NCBI RefSeq assembly: GCF_018260405.1
Contig: NZ_JAGLBG010000024.1
Coordinates: 1-30,528, forward strand
From: Deinococcus sp.
GTDB taxonomy: Bacteria > Deinococcota > Deinococci > Deinococcales > Deinococcaceae
Length of the DNA: 30,528 bases
Direction of reading: 5' to 3'
This document shows positions 1-8,059 of the stretch, one piece after another. The position numbers and the translations under genes are program-made. The notes beneath the pieces are model-generated. The model made no database searches. It had not been told where the DNA came from and was given only the letters and a program-made list of their open reading frames with translations. How positions within the stretch are numbered: position 1 is the first letter of the stretch; each line of letters starts with the position of its first letter.

Positions 1-102
1 CAGTTGGGACAGATCTTTTGCGTAATGTCCCTACTCTACCCCTTTCCGCTTCGCAAGTCCCCCTGCTGAGCAGTTACGAAAAAACCTCTCTGTTGGATGA
101 GG

Positions 103-147
103 ACAGGCGCTTTCCCCGGATACGCGCAACTGTAACCGGGAGCCACT
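103..147 (+). repeat. Partial copy of a dispersed intergenic repeat
   Basis: This stretch, with a core reading gcgctttccccggatacg followed by an aactgtaaccgggag segment, recurs at about 4419-4450 and 25082-25118 in this window with a few mismatches. No gene is seen in positions 1-329; apart from this repeat and the terminator at 289-319 I see nothing functional there. It is probably the internal part of a larger Deinococcus-type small palindromic repeat whose outer arms are missing or diverged here. Confidence 0.6.
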
Positions 148-288
148 TACCCGAGTCAAAAGAGACGAAACGCCGAAGTTGGAACGGCTGACCTAGAGCA
201 GTTCTCCGAATGATGGGCACGTCGGAACAACGCCGCCGCCCCCTTCACTCTACGTCCTGCTCTTTCTTTTTCAGTCGTTCCAATCGGT

Positions 289-319
289 AAAAAGATGGTC
301 AAAAGAGCACCATCTTTTT
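289..319 (-). terminator. Rho-independent terminator (bidirectional hairpin)
   Basis: A perfect 11-bp stem (289-299 aaaaagatggt paired with 309-319 accatcttttt) encloses a 9-nt loop. Runs of A and T lie on both sides, so it could work in either direction. It sits 10 bp beyond the stop codon of the minus-strand PATAN-domain gene and most likely ends that transcript. Confidence 0.75.
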
Positions 320-329
320 GCAAAATGCT

Positions 330-851
330 CTAAATGACTTCTATCAGTCCGTTAGCAAGAAAGGGCTTGAGCGTTTCGAGCATGACCCTGGGAGGCAACT
401 CATTGTGATTGACCATACTTCGCAGACTCTGGCCATGGCCCACCTGACTGAGCGCCAGATACTGTTGACGGGTCACCGGCTGGGCCTCGACCCAACGTTC
501 GGAAAACCGCAAAGTACGCGACCAGTCGGGGAAAAGACGCAGCAGCTCGGCCCAGGCCTCGGAATCGAGGTACATCCGGTGCATCGCCGCGTCCTGACGC
601 AGCTGCAACGTACGTGCAGGAGCCGGACGGTCTGCCTCGAAGGTAAACGTTCCACTGTCGAGACTGCCCAGCAGCTGCAAGGCCGCCTCACCCTTCAGAT
701 CGCCACTGCGGGCATGCACGATTTCACCGTGCTCCAGCCACAGTGAGCCGCCACGGGGATGCTCAACCACGAACTGCCCGGTGCGCCGACTGCTGAGGAG
801 CATCTGCAACACGGGAAGAAGCGGGAAGACCTGTAAATCGCCACTGACCAT
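330..851 (-). CDS. PATAN/DUF4388 domain protein
   Basis: A 173-residue soluble protein. It opens with the pattern usual for DUF4388 (PATAN) proteins, MVSGDLQVFPLLPVLQML, then SRRTGQFVV, a GxLWLEHGEIVHA-like strand-turn-strand, and GEAALQLLGSLDSGTFTFE. PATAN domains occur in bacterial signalling proteins and are thought to bind protein partners, often next to response regulators or kinases. The C-terminal 70 residues resemble a small winged-helix-like segment (RQQYLALSQVGHG through to the end). I chose the ATG at 851 because it places the family motif at the N-terminus; an ATG at 875 and a TTG at 878 are in frame, and none has a good ribosome binding site. The gene stands alone and is followed by a strong terminator. 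The nearest neighbours are kinase-cluster genes on the opposite strand, so a role in the same signalling network is only inferred. Confidence 0.75.
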   Translation of the reverse strand: MVSGDLQVFPLLPVLQMLLSSRRTGQFVVEHPRGGSLWLEHGEIVHARSGDLKGEAALQLLGSLDSGTFTFEADRPAPARTLQLRQDAAMHRMYLDSEAWAELLRLFPDWSRTLRFSERWVEAQPVTRQQYLALSQVGHGQSLRSMVNHNELPPRVMLETLKPFLANGLIEVI

Positions 852-1121
852 ACGTAAGGTAAGCCTAACGTGCATCAACTGTCGAATTCATCACACCGCC
901 TCTGCTAGCAGGGCTTCCGCAAAGTCAGTTCAATTTTGAACTCAGTATAAACACTGATGAATATCCCAGAGAAAAATCCTGATTTCATCATGTGTCTCGA
1001 TTCATTCAAGATATGTGGTTCCGGTCAGTGCGTAACAGTGCCTACTGATTACTCTTTTGGCGAGGGTAAATCACCCATCCCATAAATTTAGACTGACTTT
1101 GCGGTTGCCCTACGTCTGCTA
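852..1121. other. Intergenic region with a short perfect palindrome
   Basis: No convincing gene is present between the PATAN gene and the repeat that starts near 1122. The one visible structure is a perfect palindrome at 927-942 (agttcaa, two T, ttgaact), followed by AT-rich sequence. It lies upstream of the minus-strand PATAN gene and could be an operator or a small repeat fragment. There is no direct evidence for either. Confidence 0.3.
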
Positions 1122-1266
1122 GGTGCGGTCAAGTGTGAGTGTAGGGAAGCCTGGTGTTTGGGCTATCCCTACACGGTAACTTAGCCGCACCTTTTCCCAT
1201 ACTCGCTCTGCGGCGCAGCTCTACGAGTCCGCTCGGTTTGCCTAAAGACAAACTTGGTTGTCCTTA
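1122..1266 (+). repeat. Dispersed repeat: loop-inverted hairpin plus half MITE-like copy
   Basis: Two parts also occur together at 16536-16692. The first is a hairpin (1141-1147 gtaggga; 1166-1172 tccctac) whose loop is in the opposite orientation to that of the second copy. The second, 1185-1266, matches 16611-16692 closely, sharing cccatactcgctctgcggcg, the following ctctacgagtccgctcg and the aaacttggttgtcc end. The copy here lacks the right inverted repeat present at 16739-16766. It lies about 125 bp upstream of the VWA gene and may carry promoter or processing signals for the signalling cluster. Confidence 0.7.
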
Positions 1267-1392
1267 GCAGCAGCTACTTAACCCAGGATTTGTAGAGGGA
1301 CGCTCTTGAGAAGGAGGCCATCACAGCCTAAGGAATTGATACAGGTCACGTCCAGACCGCGCCGTTCATAATGAAAATAAAGGAGGCCACGA

Positions 1393-2796
1393 ATGCTTGA
1401 CGCTACAATCCGCCCACACCGTGAATATCTACTGGCCCAGACGACAGGCCAGAAACTGTTTGTGATGCTTAACATAAAGCCAGACGCCGCCGCCACCGCT
1501 GCCCGCCCCGACCTCTCGGTGGTGTTTGTGGTCGATACGTCTGGATCGATGCGCGAAGTTGTGACCGAACCGACCGAACGTACCGGCCAAACCACCTTTG
1601 TAGACGGCCAGCGCTACGAGGTCGTGCGCGGTGCAAAGAACAAACTGGAACTGGTGACCGAAGCCCTGCGCGGCATTATCGGCTCGGACCTGATTCAGCC
1701 CGCTGACCGCCTGGCGCTGGTCAAGTTTGACGACATGGCCGACGTGCTGGTGCCATTTACCGTCGCCAGTGACCGGGCCAGGCTGCTCTCGGCGGTCGAG
1801 AAACTCGACTGGTACTCGGGCGGCACCCAGATGGGCGCGGGCATGAAAGCTGGAACCAAGCTCCTGACGGGCGAAAGCGGCAGCCGCCGCATGGTGCTGC
1901 TGACCGACGGCCAGGCTTTCGACGCAGCAGTGGTGCAGGAACAGGCCGCAGTGCTTTCGGGGATGCAGGTGCCGGTAACGACGATTGGCGTGGGCGACGA
2001 GGTCAATACCGAACTACTGACCGAGATCACCGACCGCACCCAGGGCCAGCCGATTGACGTGGTACCCGACAACCAGAACCCGCAGCCCCCCGCCGTCCGC
2101 GCCTCCGAGCTGCCTGCCGCGCTGCTGGGGGACCTCAAGCAGGCCGCCGCCGAGGTCGTGACCAACGTGGCCCTGACTGTGCGGGCCGTCAAGGATGTGG
2201 TGCTGGAGCGCGTGACCCGCGTGCAGCCCACCCAGACCGAGGTCGCCAGGGCCGACGGCCCGCTGCAACTGGGCAACGTGGAAGCGGGCAGCGGGGCCAC
2301 CTACATTCTGGAATTCACGCTCCCCGAGCGCCCAGCGGCCCGGATGCGGCTGGCGCAGCTGGGACTGACCTATCAGGTGCCCGGCGCGAACTACCGGGGC
2401 GAGATTCCGCCGCTAGATGTGGTGGTGGAATTTACCGGAGACGAGGCGATGGCCGCCCGCGTGGAACCCGAAGTGATGCAGTGGGTGCAGCAGCGCAACG
2501 TTGAAAGTCTGGTGGCCCAGGCCGCCCGCGAGGCCCAGAACAACCCCGAGCAGGCCGCTAAAACGCTGGAACAGGCCCGCAGCATGACGCAGCGCCTCGG
2601 CAACGGCGCGATGACGCAGGTGCTTGACCGCGCCATCGGCGAACTAGGCAGCAGCAAGACCATCAGCCTGGGCACCGCCAAGACGATGCGCCTAGGGGCC
2701 AAGACCCAGACCCTGAAAAGCGGCCCCGAAACGCCCGGCAGCGCCCCCAGCGGCCTGCCTAGCGATGAGGAAATCCGGAAGATGACCGGGGCCTGA
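1393..2796 (+). CDS. VWA-domain protein with C-terminal threonine-motif repeats
   Basis: A 467-residue protein with no signal peptide or membrane segment. Residues about 40-220 form a von Willebrand A domain: the metal-binding MIDAS motif is DTSGS at 48-52, with SGGTQMG and MVLLTDGQ further on. A beta-rich middle (about 240-345) follows, then a helical, Gln/Ala-rich segment. The tail repeats KTISLG, KTMRLG and KTQTLK at 422-442, which look like tandem phosphothreonine acceptor or FHA-binding sites. The start is clear: aaaggagg lies 6-13 nt upstream of the ATG. The stop is followed after 2 nt by the kinase GTG, so the two genes are almost certainly translationally coupled. VWA proteins encoded beside Ser/Thr kinases and PP2C phosphatases are known from TerY-type and related signalling loci. 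I infer that this is the scaffold or substrate of the neighbouring kinase. Confidence 0.88.
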   Translation: MLDATIRPHREYLLAQTTGQKLFVMLNIKPDAAATAARPDLSVVFVVDTSGSMREVVTEPTERTGQTTFVDGQRYEVVRGAKNKLELVTEALRGIIGSDLIQPADRLALVKFDDMADVLVPFTVASDRARLLSAVEKLDWYSGGTQMGAGMKAGTKLLTGESGSRRMVLLTDGQAFDAAVVQEQAAVLSGMQVPVTTIGVGDEVNTELLTEITDRTQGQPIDVVPDNQNPQPPAVRASELPAALLGDLKQAAAEVVTNVALTVRAVKDVVLERVTRVQPTQTEVARADGPLQLGNVEAGSGATYILEFTLPERPAARMRLAQLGLTYQVPGANYRGEIPPLDVVVEFTGDEAMAARVEPEVMQWVQQRNVESLVAQAAREAQNNPEQAAKTLEQARSMTQRLGNGAMTQVLDRAIGELGSSKTISLGTAKTMRLGAKTQTLKSGPETPGSAPSGLPSDEEIRKMTGA

Positions 2797-2798
2797 GC

Positions 2799-4346
2799 GT
2801 GGCGAACTGTCCGGTTTGTGGTTCTCCGGTTGGCCCGAACGACACGGTCTGCCGCACCTGTGGCTCGCCGCTGGGCGACGCGGCGCAGAGCAGTCTGGTC
2901 GCGCTGCCGCCCGGCACGACGCTGGGTGGTCAGTACGGCGTCACCAAAGTGCTGGGACAGGGGGGCTTCGGCATTACCTACGACGGCCAGGACACCCGGC
3001 TGGGGTTGCGCGTGGCCATCAAGGAAATGTTTCTGGACGGCTCCTACCGCCGGGGCAAAGAGGTGGTGCCGCCGAGCAACATCAGCACCGGCGAGTATCA
3101 CGACACCAAAAAGCGCTTTCTGGATGAGGCGAAGGTGCTGGCGAGCTTCAACGACCCCGGCATCGTGCGGGTGCTGAACTACTTTGAAGAAAACAGCACC
3201 GCGTACCTCGTCATGGAATTTCTGGAAGGCACCACGCTGGGCCACGCCATCGAAAAGCGCGGGCCGGTGCCGCCGGACGTAGTGCTGGAAATCGCCCGCT
3301 CGCTGGCGCACACACTGGAACTGGTTCACGGGGCGGGCCTGCTGCACCGCGACATCAAGCCCGACAATATTTTTCTGCATAAAAGCGGGCGCATCGTGCT
3401 GATCGATTTCGGCTCGGCGCGTTCGTTCGCCGCCAATCAGGTGAGCAGTCATACCCGGCTGGTCACACCCGGTTACGCGCCGCTGGAGCAGTACAGCAGC
3501 TCGGCGCGGTTCGGGCCGTACACCGATCTGTACGCGCTGGGGGCAACACTGGTTCATGCGCTGACGGGCCAGATGCCGCCCGCCGCCACCGATCTGGTCA
3601 ACGGGGCGGCCATGCCCGACCTGCCCGCCGCCACGCCGACCCCACTGGTCGGGGCCATCACCAAGATGATGGCGCTGCGTGTCGAAGACCGGCCCCAGAG
3701 CGCCCACGCCCTGCTGGAGCTGCTGAGCGCCGGGCCAGCCATTGCCCCGGCTGCGCCGCCACCCCCAGCCCAGCCGCGCACCAACAACCCGACCCGCGTG
3801 CAGGTGCCGCCGCCCCCGCCTCCTTCAGCCCGTCCCGCGCAGCCTGTGCCGCAGGCGGTGCCAGTCGTGGTGTCTCCAGCTCCCGTGTCTCCAGCTCCTG
3901 TGGCTGCGGCTCCTGCGTCACCCACACGCGCCCCGGCTCCCGCGCCCAATCCTGTACCCGCGCTGCCCCAGATTCCTGCGCCAGTCCAGCAAACTGCGCC
4001 ACCCCCAACACTGGCACGCAGAACACTGGGCCGCGACCTGCTTATGGCGCTGGGCGTGGGCTTCGGGGTAGTCGTGGCCCTGAGCCAGGTCACGCAGGTC
4101 TTTCCGGCTCCGGTCAGCTCGGGGCAGTATCTGATAGCCGGGCTGGTCGGAGCCGTGGCGGGACTGATCCTCGGGGCGCTGCTGTGGTTCGCCATGCCGG
4201 TGGTGCTGCCACTGGGGGCCGCCGCCGCCGCCTACTTTTTTGCCCAGCAGGCCGGGCTGCACTGGCCCACCGTCATCAGCCTGAGCGTGATGGCTACGGC
4301 CCTCTCGATCATTTTCCTGAAGCTCATCCGTAGAATTTCCTGGTAG
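2799..4346 (+). CDS. Zinc-ribbon Ser/Thr protein kinase with C-terminal membrane helices
   Basis: A 515-residue protein started at GTG, two bases after the VWA stop. Residues 4-21 hold a CPVC...CRTC zinc ribbon. The Hanks-type kinase domain spans about 45-305: glycine loop LGQGGFGIT (52-60), Lys75 in VAIKE, HRDIKPDN (183-190) and DFG (203-205). The activation segment runs into the subfamily motif TPGYAPLEQY. A Pro/Ala-rich linker (about 310-405) leads to three or four hydrophobic helices ending in IRRISW. The kinase is therefore cytoplasmic and anchored by its C-terminus. The N-terminal Cys motif recalls cyanobacterial SpkB, where such cysteines are needed for activity. The kinase at 8060 is a clear paralogue over the ribbon and catalytic domain. 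All catalytic residues are present. Operon position suggests that it phosphorylates the VWA protein and is read by the adjacent FHA protein. Confidence 0.92.
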   Translation: MANCPVCGSPVGPNDTVCRTCGSPLGDAAQSSLVALPPGTTLGGQYGVTKVLGQGGFGITYDGQDTRLGLRVAIKEMFLDGSYRRGKEVVPPSNISTGEYHDTKKRFLDEAKVLASFNDPGIVRVLNYFEENSTAYLVMEFLEGTTLGHAIEKRGPVPPDVVLEIARSLAHTLELVHGAGLLHRDIKPDNIFLHKSGRIVLIDFGSARSFAANQVSSHTRLVTPGYAPLEQYSSSARFGPYTDLYALGATLVHALTGQMPPAATDLVNGAAMPDLPAATPTPLVGAITKMMALRVEDRPQSAHALLELLSAGPAIAPAAPPPPAQPRTNNPTRVQVPPPPPPSARPAQPVPQAVPVVVSPAPVSPAPVAAAPASPTRAPAPAPNPVPALPQIPAPVQQTAPPPTLARRTLGRDLLMALGVGFGVVVALSQVTQVFPAPVSSGQYLIAGLVGAVAGLILGALLWFAMPVVLPLGAAAAAYFFAQQAGLHWPTVISLSVMATALSIIFLKLIRRISW

Positions 4347-4382
4347 GGGGCTGCCGGGTGATGGCCAGATCATCGCCCCAAG

Positions 4383-4450
4383 CAGACTTGTAGAGCTGCT
4401 TGCAAAGCGGATTCGGGCGCTTCCCCCGGATACGCGCAACCGTACCTGAA
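4383..4450 (+). repeat. Partial copy of dispersed intergenic repeat
   Basis: The sequence tgtagagctgcttgcaaagcgg and what follows, to cgcgcaaccgt, matches 25050-25110, and its second half matches 103-140. It occupies most of the 147-bp gap between the kinase stop and the FHA gene's ribosome binding site. It may act as a transcript-processing or attenuating structure in the operon. Confidence 0.65.
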
Positions 4451-4493
4451 ATCTCCTTAACCCCACGCCCTGAATTCACTGGAGGAAACACAC

Positions 4494-5453
4494 ATGTCTA
4501 TTACCTGTACCGTCTGCGGCACCATCAACCCCGAAGGCAGCAAATTCTGTGAAGGTTGCGGCGTCGAGCTGACCAATGCGGCCCCGGCTGCCACCAGCAC
4601 GCCTGCCAGCCCCGCCCAGGCCAGTGCTGCTCCGCACTACTCCAGCGACGACGCGCTCACGGTGCAGACCAGCCCAGTTAGCCCCGCGCCCAGCGACGCG
4701 GGCACGCCTGTCGAAATGCCGCCCCTGGAAAACGCCACGCCCGTGGGCAGCACGGTCAGCGACGCGGGCACGCCGCCCACACTGCCCAGTGCCCCCACAG
4801 TGCCCAGTGCCCCGCTAGATTCCGCCGTCGCTGCGGCGCCAGTGCCGCTGTCTACTCCCCTTGATTCCATTCCCAGCGCTCCCGTTTCCAGCGCGCCAAT
4901 TTCCAGCGCTCCCATTTCCAATGCAGACGCGGTCGCAGCCGTAGAAGCTGTTGACGCTCACCCCGTGCCCGTGCAGGAGACCATGCCCGCGACTGCCGAA
5001 AGCGTGAGTGCCGGGGCCACAGCTCCTGAAGGTGCGGCTCCTGATGCGGCGGCTCCTGAAGCTGTGGCCGCCGCATCCACCGCGTCACCGGCCACGACCG
5101 CAGCGCCAACCGGCGAGGCTAGACTAGGCGTTAAGAAGTTTGGAGCCGCCACGGGTGAGGCCATTCCACTTCAGGGCGAGCGGCTGGTCGTGGGGCGCTT
5201 CGACGCCTCGACTGGGCCGGTCGACATTGACCTGAGCGGGCTGGCGGGGCAGGAGCACATCAGCCGCCGCCACGCCGAGCTGTACCGTGAAGGCAGCGTG
5301 TGGCACGTGCGCGACTTGGGTTCGACCAACGGCGTGTATATCAAGCGTAAGGGCGAAACAGCCTTTTCACCGCGCCTTCAGGAACCCGCCGCGCTCTCGG
5401 ACGGCGACGAACTGGCGTTCGGCAACCTGATGCTGACCTTTCAGCAGGGCTGA
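4494..5453 (+). CDS. Zinc-ribbon FHA-domain protein
   Basis: A 319-residue soluble protein. An N-terminal zinc ribbon uses Cys5, Cys8, Cys19 and Cys22 (CTVC...CEGC). A long disordered Ala/Pro/Ser linker (about 28-205) follows, with internal near-repeats such as SDAGTP and SSAPIS. A C-terminal FHA domain (about 210-319) shows VVGRFD, HISRRHAEL and LGSTNGVYI, the expected phosphothreonine-binding residues. FHA domains read phosphothreonine marks laid down by Ser/Thr kinases. A good ribosome binding site, ggagg, precedes the ATG by about 9 nt. The stop is 3 nt from the next gene, indicating one transcript with the phosphatase. The overall layout resembles GarA/OdhI-like phospho-readers, but the long linker and own ribbon suggest an adaptor that tethers kinase and VWA proteins. 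Confidence 0.9.
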   Translation: MSITCTVCGTINPEGSKFCEGCGVELTNAAPAATSTPASPAQASAAPHYSSDDALTVQTSPVSPAPSDAGTPVEMPPLENATPVGSTVSDAGTPPTLPSAPTVPSAPLDSAVAAAPVPLSTPLDSIPSAPVSSAPISSAPISNADAVAAVEAVDAHPVPVQETMPATAESVSAGATAPEGAAPDAAAPEAVAAASTASPATTAAPTGEARLGVKKFGAATGEAIPLQGERLVVGRFDASTGPVDIDLSGLAGQEHISRRHAELYREGSVWHVRDLGSTNGVYIKRKGETAFSPRLQEPAALSDGDELAFGNLMLTFQQG

Positions 5454-5456
5454 GGC

Positions 5457-7421
5457 ATGACTCACCCCGACGACCAGAAACCGCCTGCATCCACTGAACC
5501 AGCCCCCGAGCCAGTCACCGAGCCAGTCGCCGAGCAGGGCGAAGGGTGGACGGATACCCGCAAAACGTTGAAAGACCTGTTTGACCATCACTTCGACGCG
5601 GTGGGGCCGTCTGCGAGCACCACCCCGGCGGCCAGCCCGTCGGAACCAGCGCAGCTCGAAGCGGCGCGTCTGGAACCCTTGCACCCAGAACCGGCCAGTG
5701 ACGCACAGACTCTGGACACACAACTGGGCACCCTTGAGAACGAAAGCCTGGGCGTCAGCCAACACGAGGAAAGTGCCGTCGGCCCAGTACACGTCGGCGC
5801 GGTGCAGCCCACCGAAGCGGGTCTGCCTGTGGAAGAGGTGGCGCAGGCGGTAACGTCGGCCACCGGGCCAGCCACAGCAGTCCAGTCAGCGGCGGATCGG
5901 CCCTCAATGGCTGGGCCAGTCGCGCCCCAGCCAGAGCACACCGCGCTGCCCTCCCCGGCGGACAGGTACGAAACTGGAACACTGGAAGAGGAAACCTACG
6001 TGCCGACCATCGCCCCGCAAGGGCCGCAGGCGGGCGACGTGGTCAGCGGCTACCAGCTTAACGACGACCTCGGGCGCGGTTGGTTTACCGCCAACCCGGT
6101 CGGCAGCGGCCCCAGCGTGGACGTGTACGTGCGGCGCGAACCGCTGTGGGCTGGGCTGCGGCCTCACCGCCTGTTGCCCCGCACCAGCCAGAGCGGCGAC
6201 CTGACCGTGCTGGAGCCGGTGCATGGGCTGCCCCTTACCCTCCCGCTGGCCCCGGCCCAGGCGCGGGAGTACCTGACCGAACTGGCCCGCCTGCTGTTTG
6301 CGCTCGAAAAACAGGGCTACGCGGTCACCGACCTTGACCCGGCCAGCGTGCAGCTCACGGCAGACGGCCTGAAACTGAGGCTGCCGCCCAGGGTCGCCCG
6401 AATCGGTGAACGTCCTGAACCTGTGCTGCGTGACGGCTTTACGCCTCCCGAAGTGCAGGCGGGCGAGGCGGCGCAGTCTAAAAATGGGGTTTATCTGCTC
6501 GGGGCGCTGCTGTACGGCTGGCTGACCGGGCAACCATTGCCGCCGGAAGGCCCCTCGGCCATTACACTGGCAGGTGTAAAACAGTCGGGGATGCCGCAGC
6601 TGCTCCACAGTATGCTGGCTCCTATTGCCGAACGCCTGACCCCCACCGAACTGCTGGGCACCCTCAAAACCGGGGCAGCCACACTGCCGGTGTATCAGGT
6701 GGCGGCCAGCACCGACATCGGACTAAACCCCGAGCGGCCCGTCAACGAGGACTCTTACGGGTTCGTGTGGCGGCAGATCGGGCAGCACGGCGGCGGCGAA
6801 GTCGTGTTGCGGGCAGTGGTGTGCGACGGCATGGGCGGCATGGCAGCGGGCGAGGTGGCAAGTCAGGCAGCGGTGCGCGGTTTCCTGAATTCGGCGCAGG
6901 GCACGCTGCCCGCCCAGGTGTGGGAAGCCAACGCCGCCGTGCTGGCCGACATGAATGGCCGTGACGGGGGCTGCACCATCAGCGCCGTCGAGATTCGTGG
7001 CACAGCGCTGCAATTAGGACACGTGGGCGATACCCGCGCCTATCTGGCAGCGGGCGGGCAGGTCGAGCAGCTCAGCAAAGATCATTCCTACGTGGCGGCG
7101 ATGGTCGCTAGCGGCCAGATGACTGCCGAGGAAGCCCAGGTCAGTCCCGAGCGCAACAAGGTGCTGCGTTCGTTGGGCAGCCTGCGCACGCCGCAGGACA
7201 ACTACGTGCAGACGCTGCCCGAGCCCGTGAATCTGCCGGTGGGCAGCCGCGTGCTGCTGGTCAGCGACGGCGTGTGGGGTGAGGTCATGCCGCCGGAGCT
7301 TCAGGAGGTGCTGCTGCACGAGCCGACGCCCCAGGCCGTGGCTGACCGCCTGATTACCCTGAGCCTGGAAGCGGGAGCGCCCGACAACGTGACGGCGCTG
7401 GTAATCGAGCGAAGCAGATAA
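5457..7421 (+). CDS. PP2C-type phosphatase with N-terminal pseudokinase-like domain
   Basis: A 654-residue protein. Residues 1-195 are disordered and acidic. Residues about 198-400 have the outline of a protein kinase fold (YQLNDDLGRGW start, a C-lobe with FTPPEVQAGE and LLGALLYGWLTGQPLP), but the usual HRD loop is replaced by TDLDPASVQL, and no catalytic Lys or DFG is evident, so it should be catalytically dead. The PP2C domain follows from about 418: NEDSYGF, VVCDGMGGMAAGE (about 455), GCTIS, GHVGDTRAY, LVSDGVWGE (about 601) and APDNVTALV, covering the metal-binding aspartates. It starts 3 nt after the FHA stop. It should remove phosphates placed by the adjacent kinase, with the pseudokinase docking the partner. 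No membrane segment is seen. Confidence 0.9.
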   Translation: MTHPDDQKPPASTEPAPEPVTEPVAEQGEGWTDTRKTLKDLFDHHFDAVGPSASTTPAASPSEPAQLEAARLEPLHPEPASDAQTLDTQLGTLENESLGVSQHEESAVGPVHVGAVQPTEAGLPVEEVAQAVTSATGPATAVQSAADRPSMAGPVAPQPEHTALPSPADRYETGTLEEETYVPTIAPQGPQAGDVVSGYQLNDDLGRGWFTANPVGSGPSVDVYVRREPLWAGLRPHRLLPRTSQSGDLTVLEPVHGLPLTLPLAPAQAREYLTELARLLFALEKQGYAVTDLDPASVQLTADGLKLRLPPRVARIGERPEPVLRDGFTPPEVQAGEAAQSKNGVYLLGALLYGWLTGQPLPPEGPSAITLAGVKQSGMPQLLHSMLAPIAERLTPTELLGTLKTGAATLPVYQVAASTDIGLNPERPVNEDSYGFVWRQIGQHGGGEVVLRAVVCDGMGGMAAGEVASQAAVRGFLNSAQGTLPAQVWEANAAVLADMNGRDGGCTISAVEIRGTALQLGHVGDTRAYLAAGGQVEQLSKDHSYVAAMVASGQMTAEEAQVSPERNKVLRSLGSLRTPQDNYVQTLPEPVNLPVGSRVLLVSDGVWGEVMPPELQEVLLHEPTPQAVADRLITLSLEAGAPDNVTALVIERSR

Positions 7422-7432
7422 GACAGATTCCG

Positions 7433-7480
7433 CTCGGATTGAATCTGAACCGGCCCGGTTCAATCGGCGGTCTGTGTTAG
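7433..7480 (+). repeat. Palindromic repeat copy downstream of the PP2C gene
   Basis: The segment contains a 15-base palindrome, gaaccggcccggttc (7447-7461), nested in a wider imperfect stem. It aligns with 19485-19532 (cggattgat, ...ggcagtctgtattag) and 25157-25204. It is the right half of the dispersed repeat. It may fold as a transcript-ending or stabilising hairpin after the phosphatase gene, although no T-run follows. Confidence 0.6.
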
Positions 7481-7494
7481 CCACGGCGAGCGAA

Positions 7495-7962
7495 CTACCT
7501 TTGACCTCCCTCAGCAGGGGTCGTAGCCTGCTTTCCCTCGGTTGGTGGGAGTGCGGCCCGCCTCTTTAGGCGCTCCGAGGGCCCCCTTTTTCCGAGGGGA
7601 GCCTTGACGATGCTTCCATCAGCGGCTGGCCACTCCCAGTCGATCCCCAGCTCCTGGTCATATTCTTCCAGCAAAATGGCCCACGCAGCGCCCAAGGATC
7701 CATGCTCGACCCAGGCCGTGAACCGTTCGTGAACGGTGGATTTTGGGCCGTAGCGACGTGGCAACTGGCTCCACTGGCTCCCGGTTCTGGCCAGCCAGAT
7801 CAACCCGTTGAAGATGGCGCGGGCGTCGCGTGGGGGACGCCCACTTTTCTTTCTGGGTTTGTCGATGACCAGGACTGGCGCCAGACGAATCCAGAGCTCA
7901 TCCGGCACTTCCCACAGTGTGTCCTGAGTGCTGATCTGGTCTTGGTGCTGTTGCGTCGTCAT
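7495..7962 (-). pseudogene. IS5-family transposase remnant
   Basis: A 155-residue piece resembling the N-terminal part of IS5-group (DUF4096-type) transposases: the helical start WEVPDELWIRLAPVL, SGRPPRDARAIFNGLIW, LARTGSQWSQLP, YGPKSTVHERF and AADGSIVKAPLG. After that point the frame degenerates. At 7582-7591 the minus strand has five A followed by five G; slipping back one base there gives AGRTPTNRGKAG, which matches the next part of the family, so a programmed -1 shift is likely. Even then the protein stops within a few codons and the catalytic C-terminal half and right end are missing. I chose the ATG at 7962; an ATG at 7978-7980 is also in frame. The remnant lies between the two halves of the signalling cluster, transcribed away from the second kinase. 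Confidence 0.8.
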
Positions 7963-8046
7963 TGGAACCCAGTACACCATATTTTCCGGACAGGCTGTGC
8001 TGCTGGCTGCCGAGCCAACCTTGCTTCTCCTTCTGACGCAGGCGGT

Positions 8047-8052
8047 TAAACT
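8047..8052 (+). promoter_or_regulatory. Leaderless-type -10 box for second zinc-ribbon kinase
   Basis: TAAACT lies 7 nt before the ATG at 8060, and there is no Shine-Dalgarno sequence. The expected transcript start falls on the start codon. A possible -35 is TTGCTT at 8021-8026, with a long spacer. Confidence 0.55.
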
Positions 8053-8059
8053 GAAGTTC

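Noticed and set aside
103..170. Resemblance to a cobalamin riboswitch box (gcgcaactgtaaccgggag then gccac)
   Set aside because: The same segment recurs at about 4430 and 25100 as part of a dispersed repeat, the rest of the riboswitch is missing, and no B12 gene follows.
4600..5130. Repeated coding blocks in the FHA linker as a CRISPR or tandem repeat
   Set aside because: The repeats are short, imperfect, in frame, and encode a Ser/Ala/Pro linker.
1393..7421. A tellurium-resistance TerY triad or a type VI secretion control set (PpkA/PppA/FHA)
   Set aside because: VWA, kinase and PP2C are present, but no TerB/C/D genes and no secretion-apparatus genes lie in the window; only the logic is similar.
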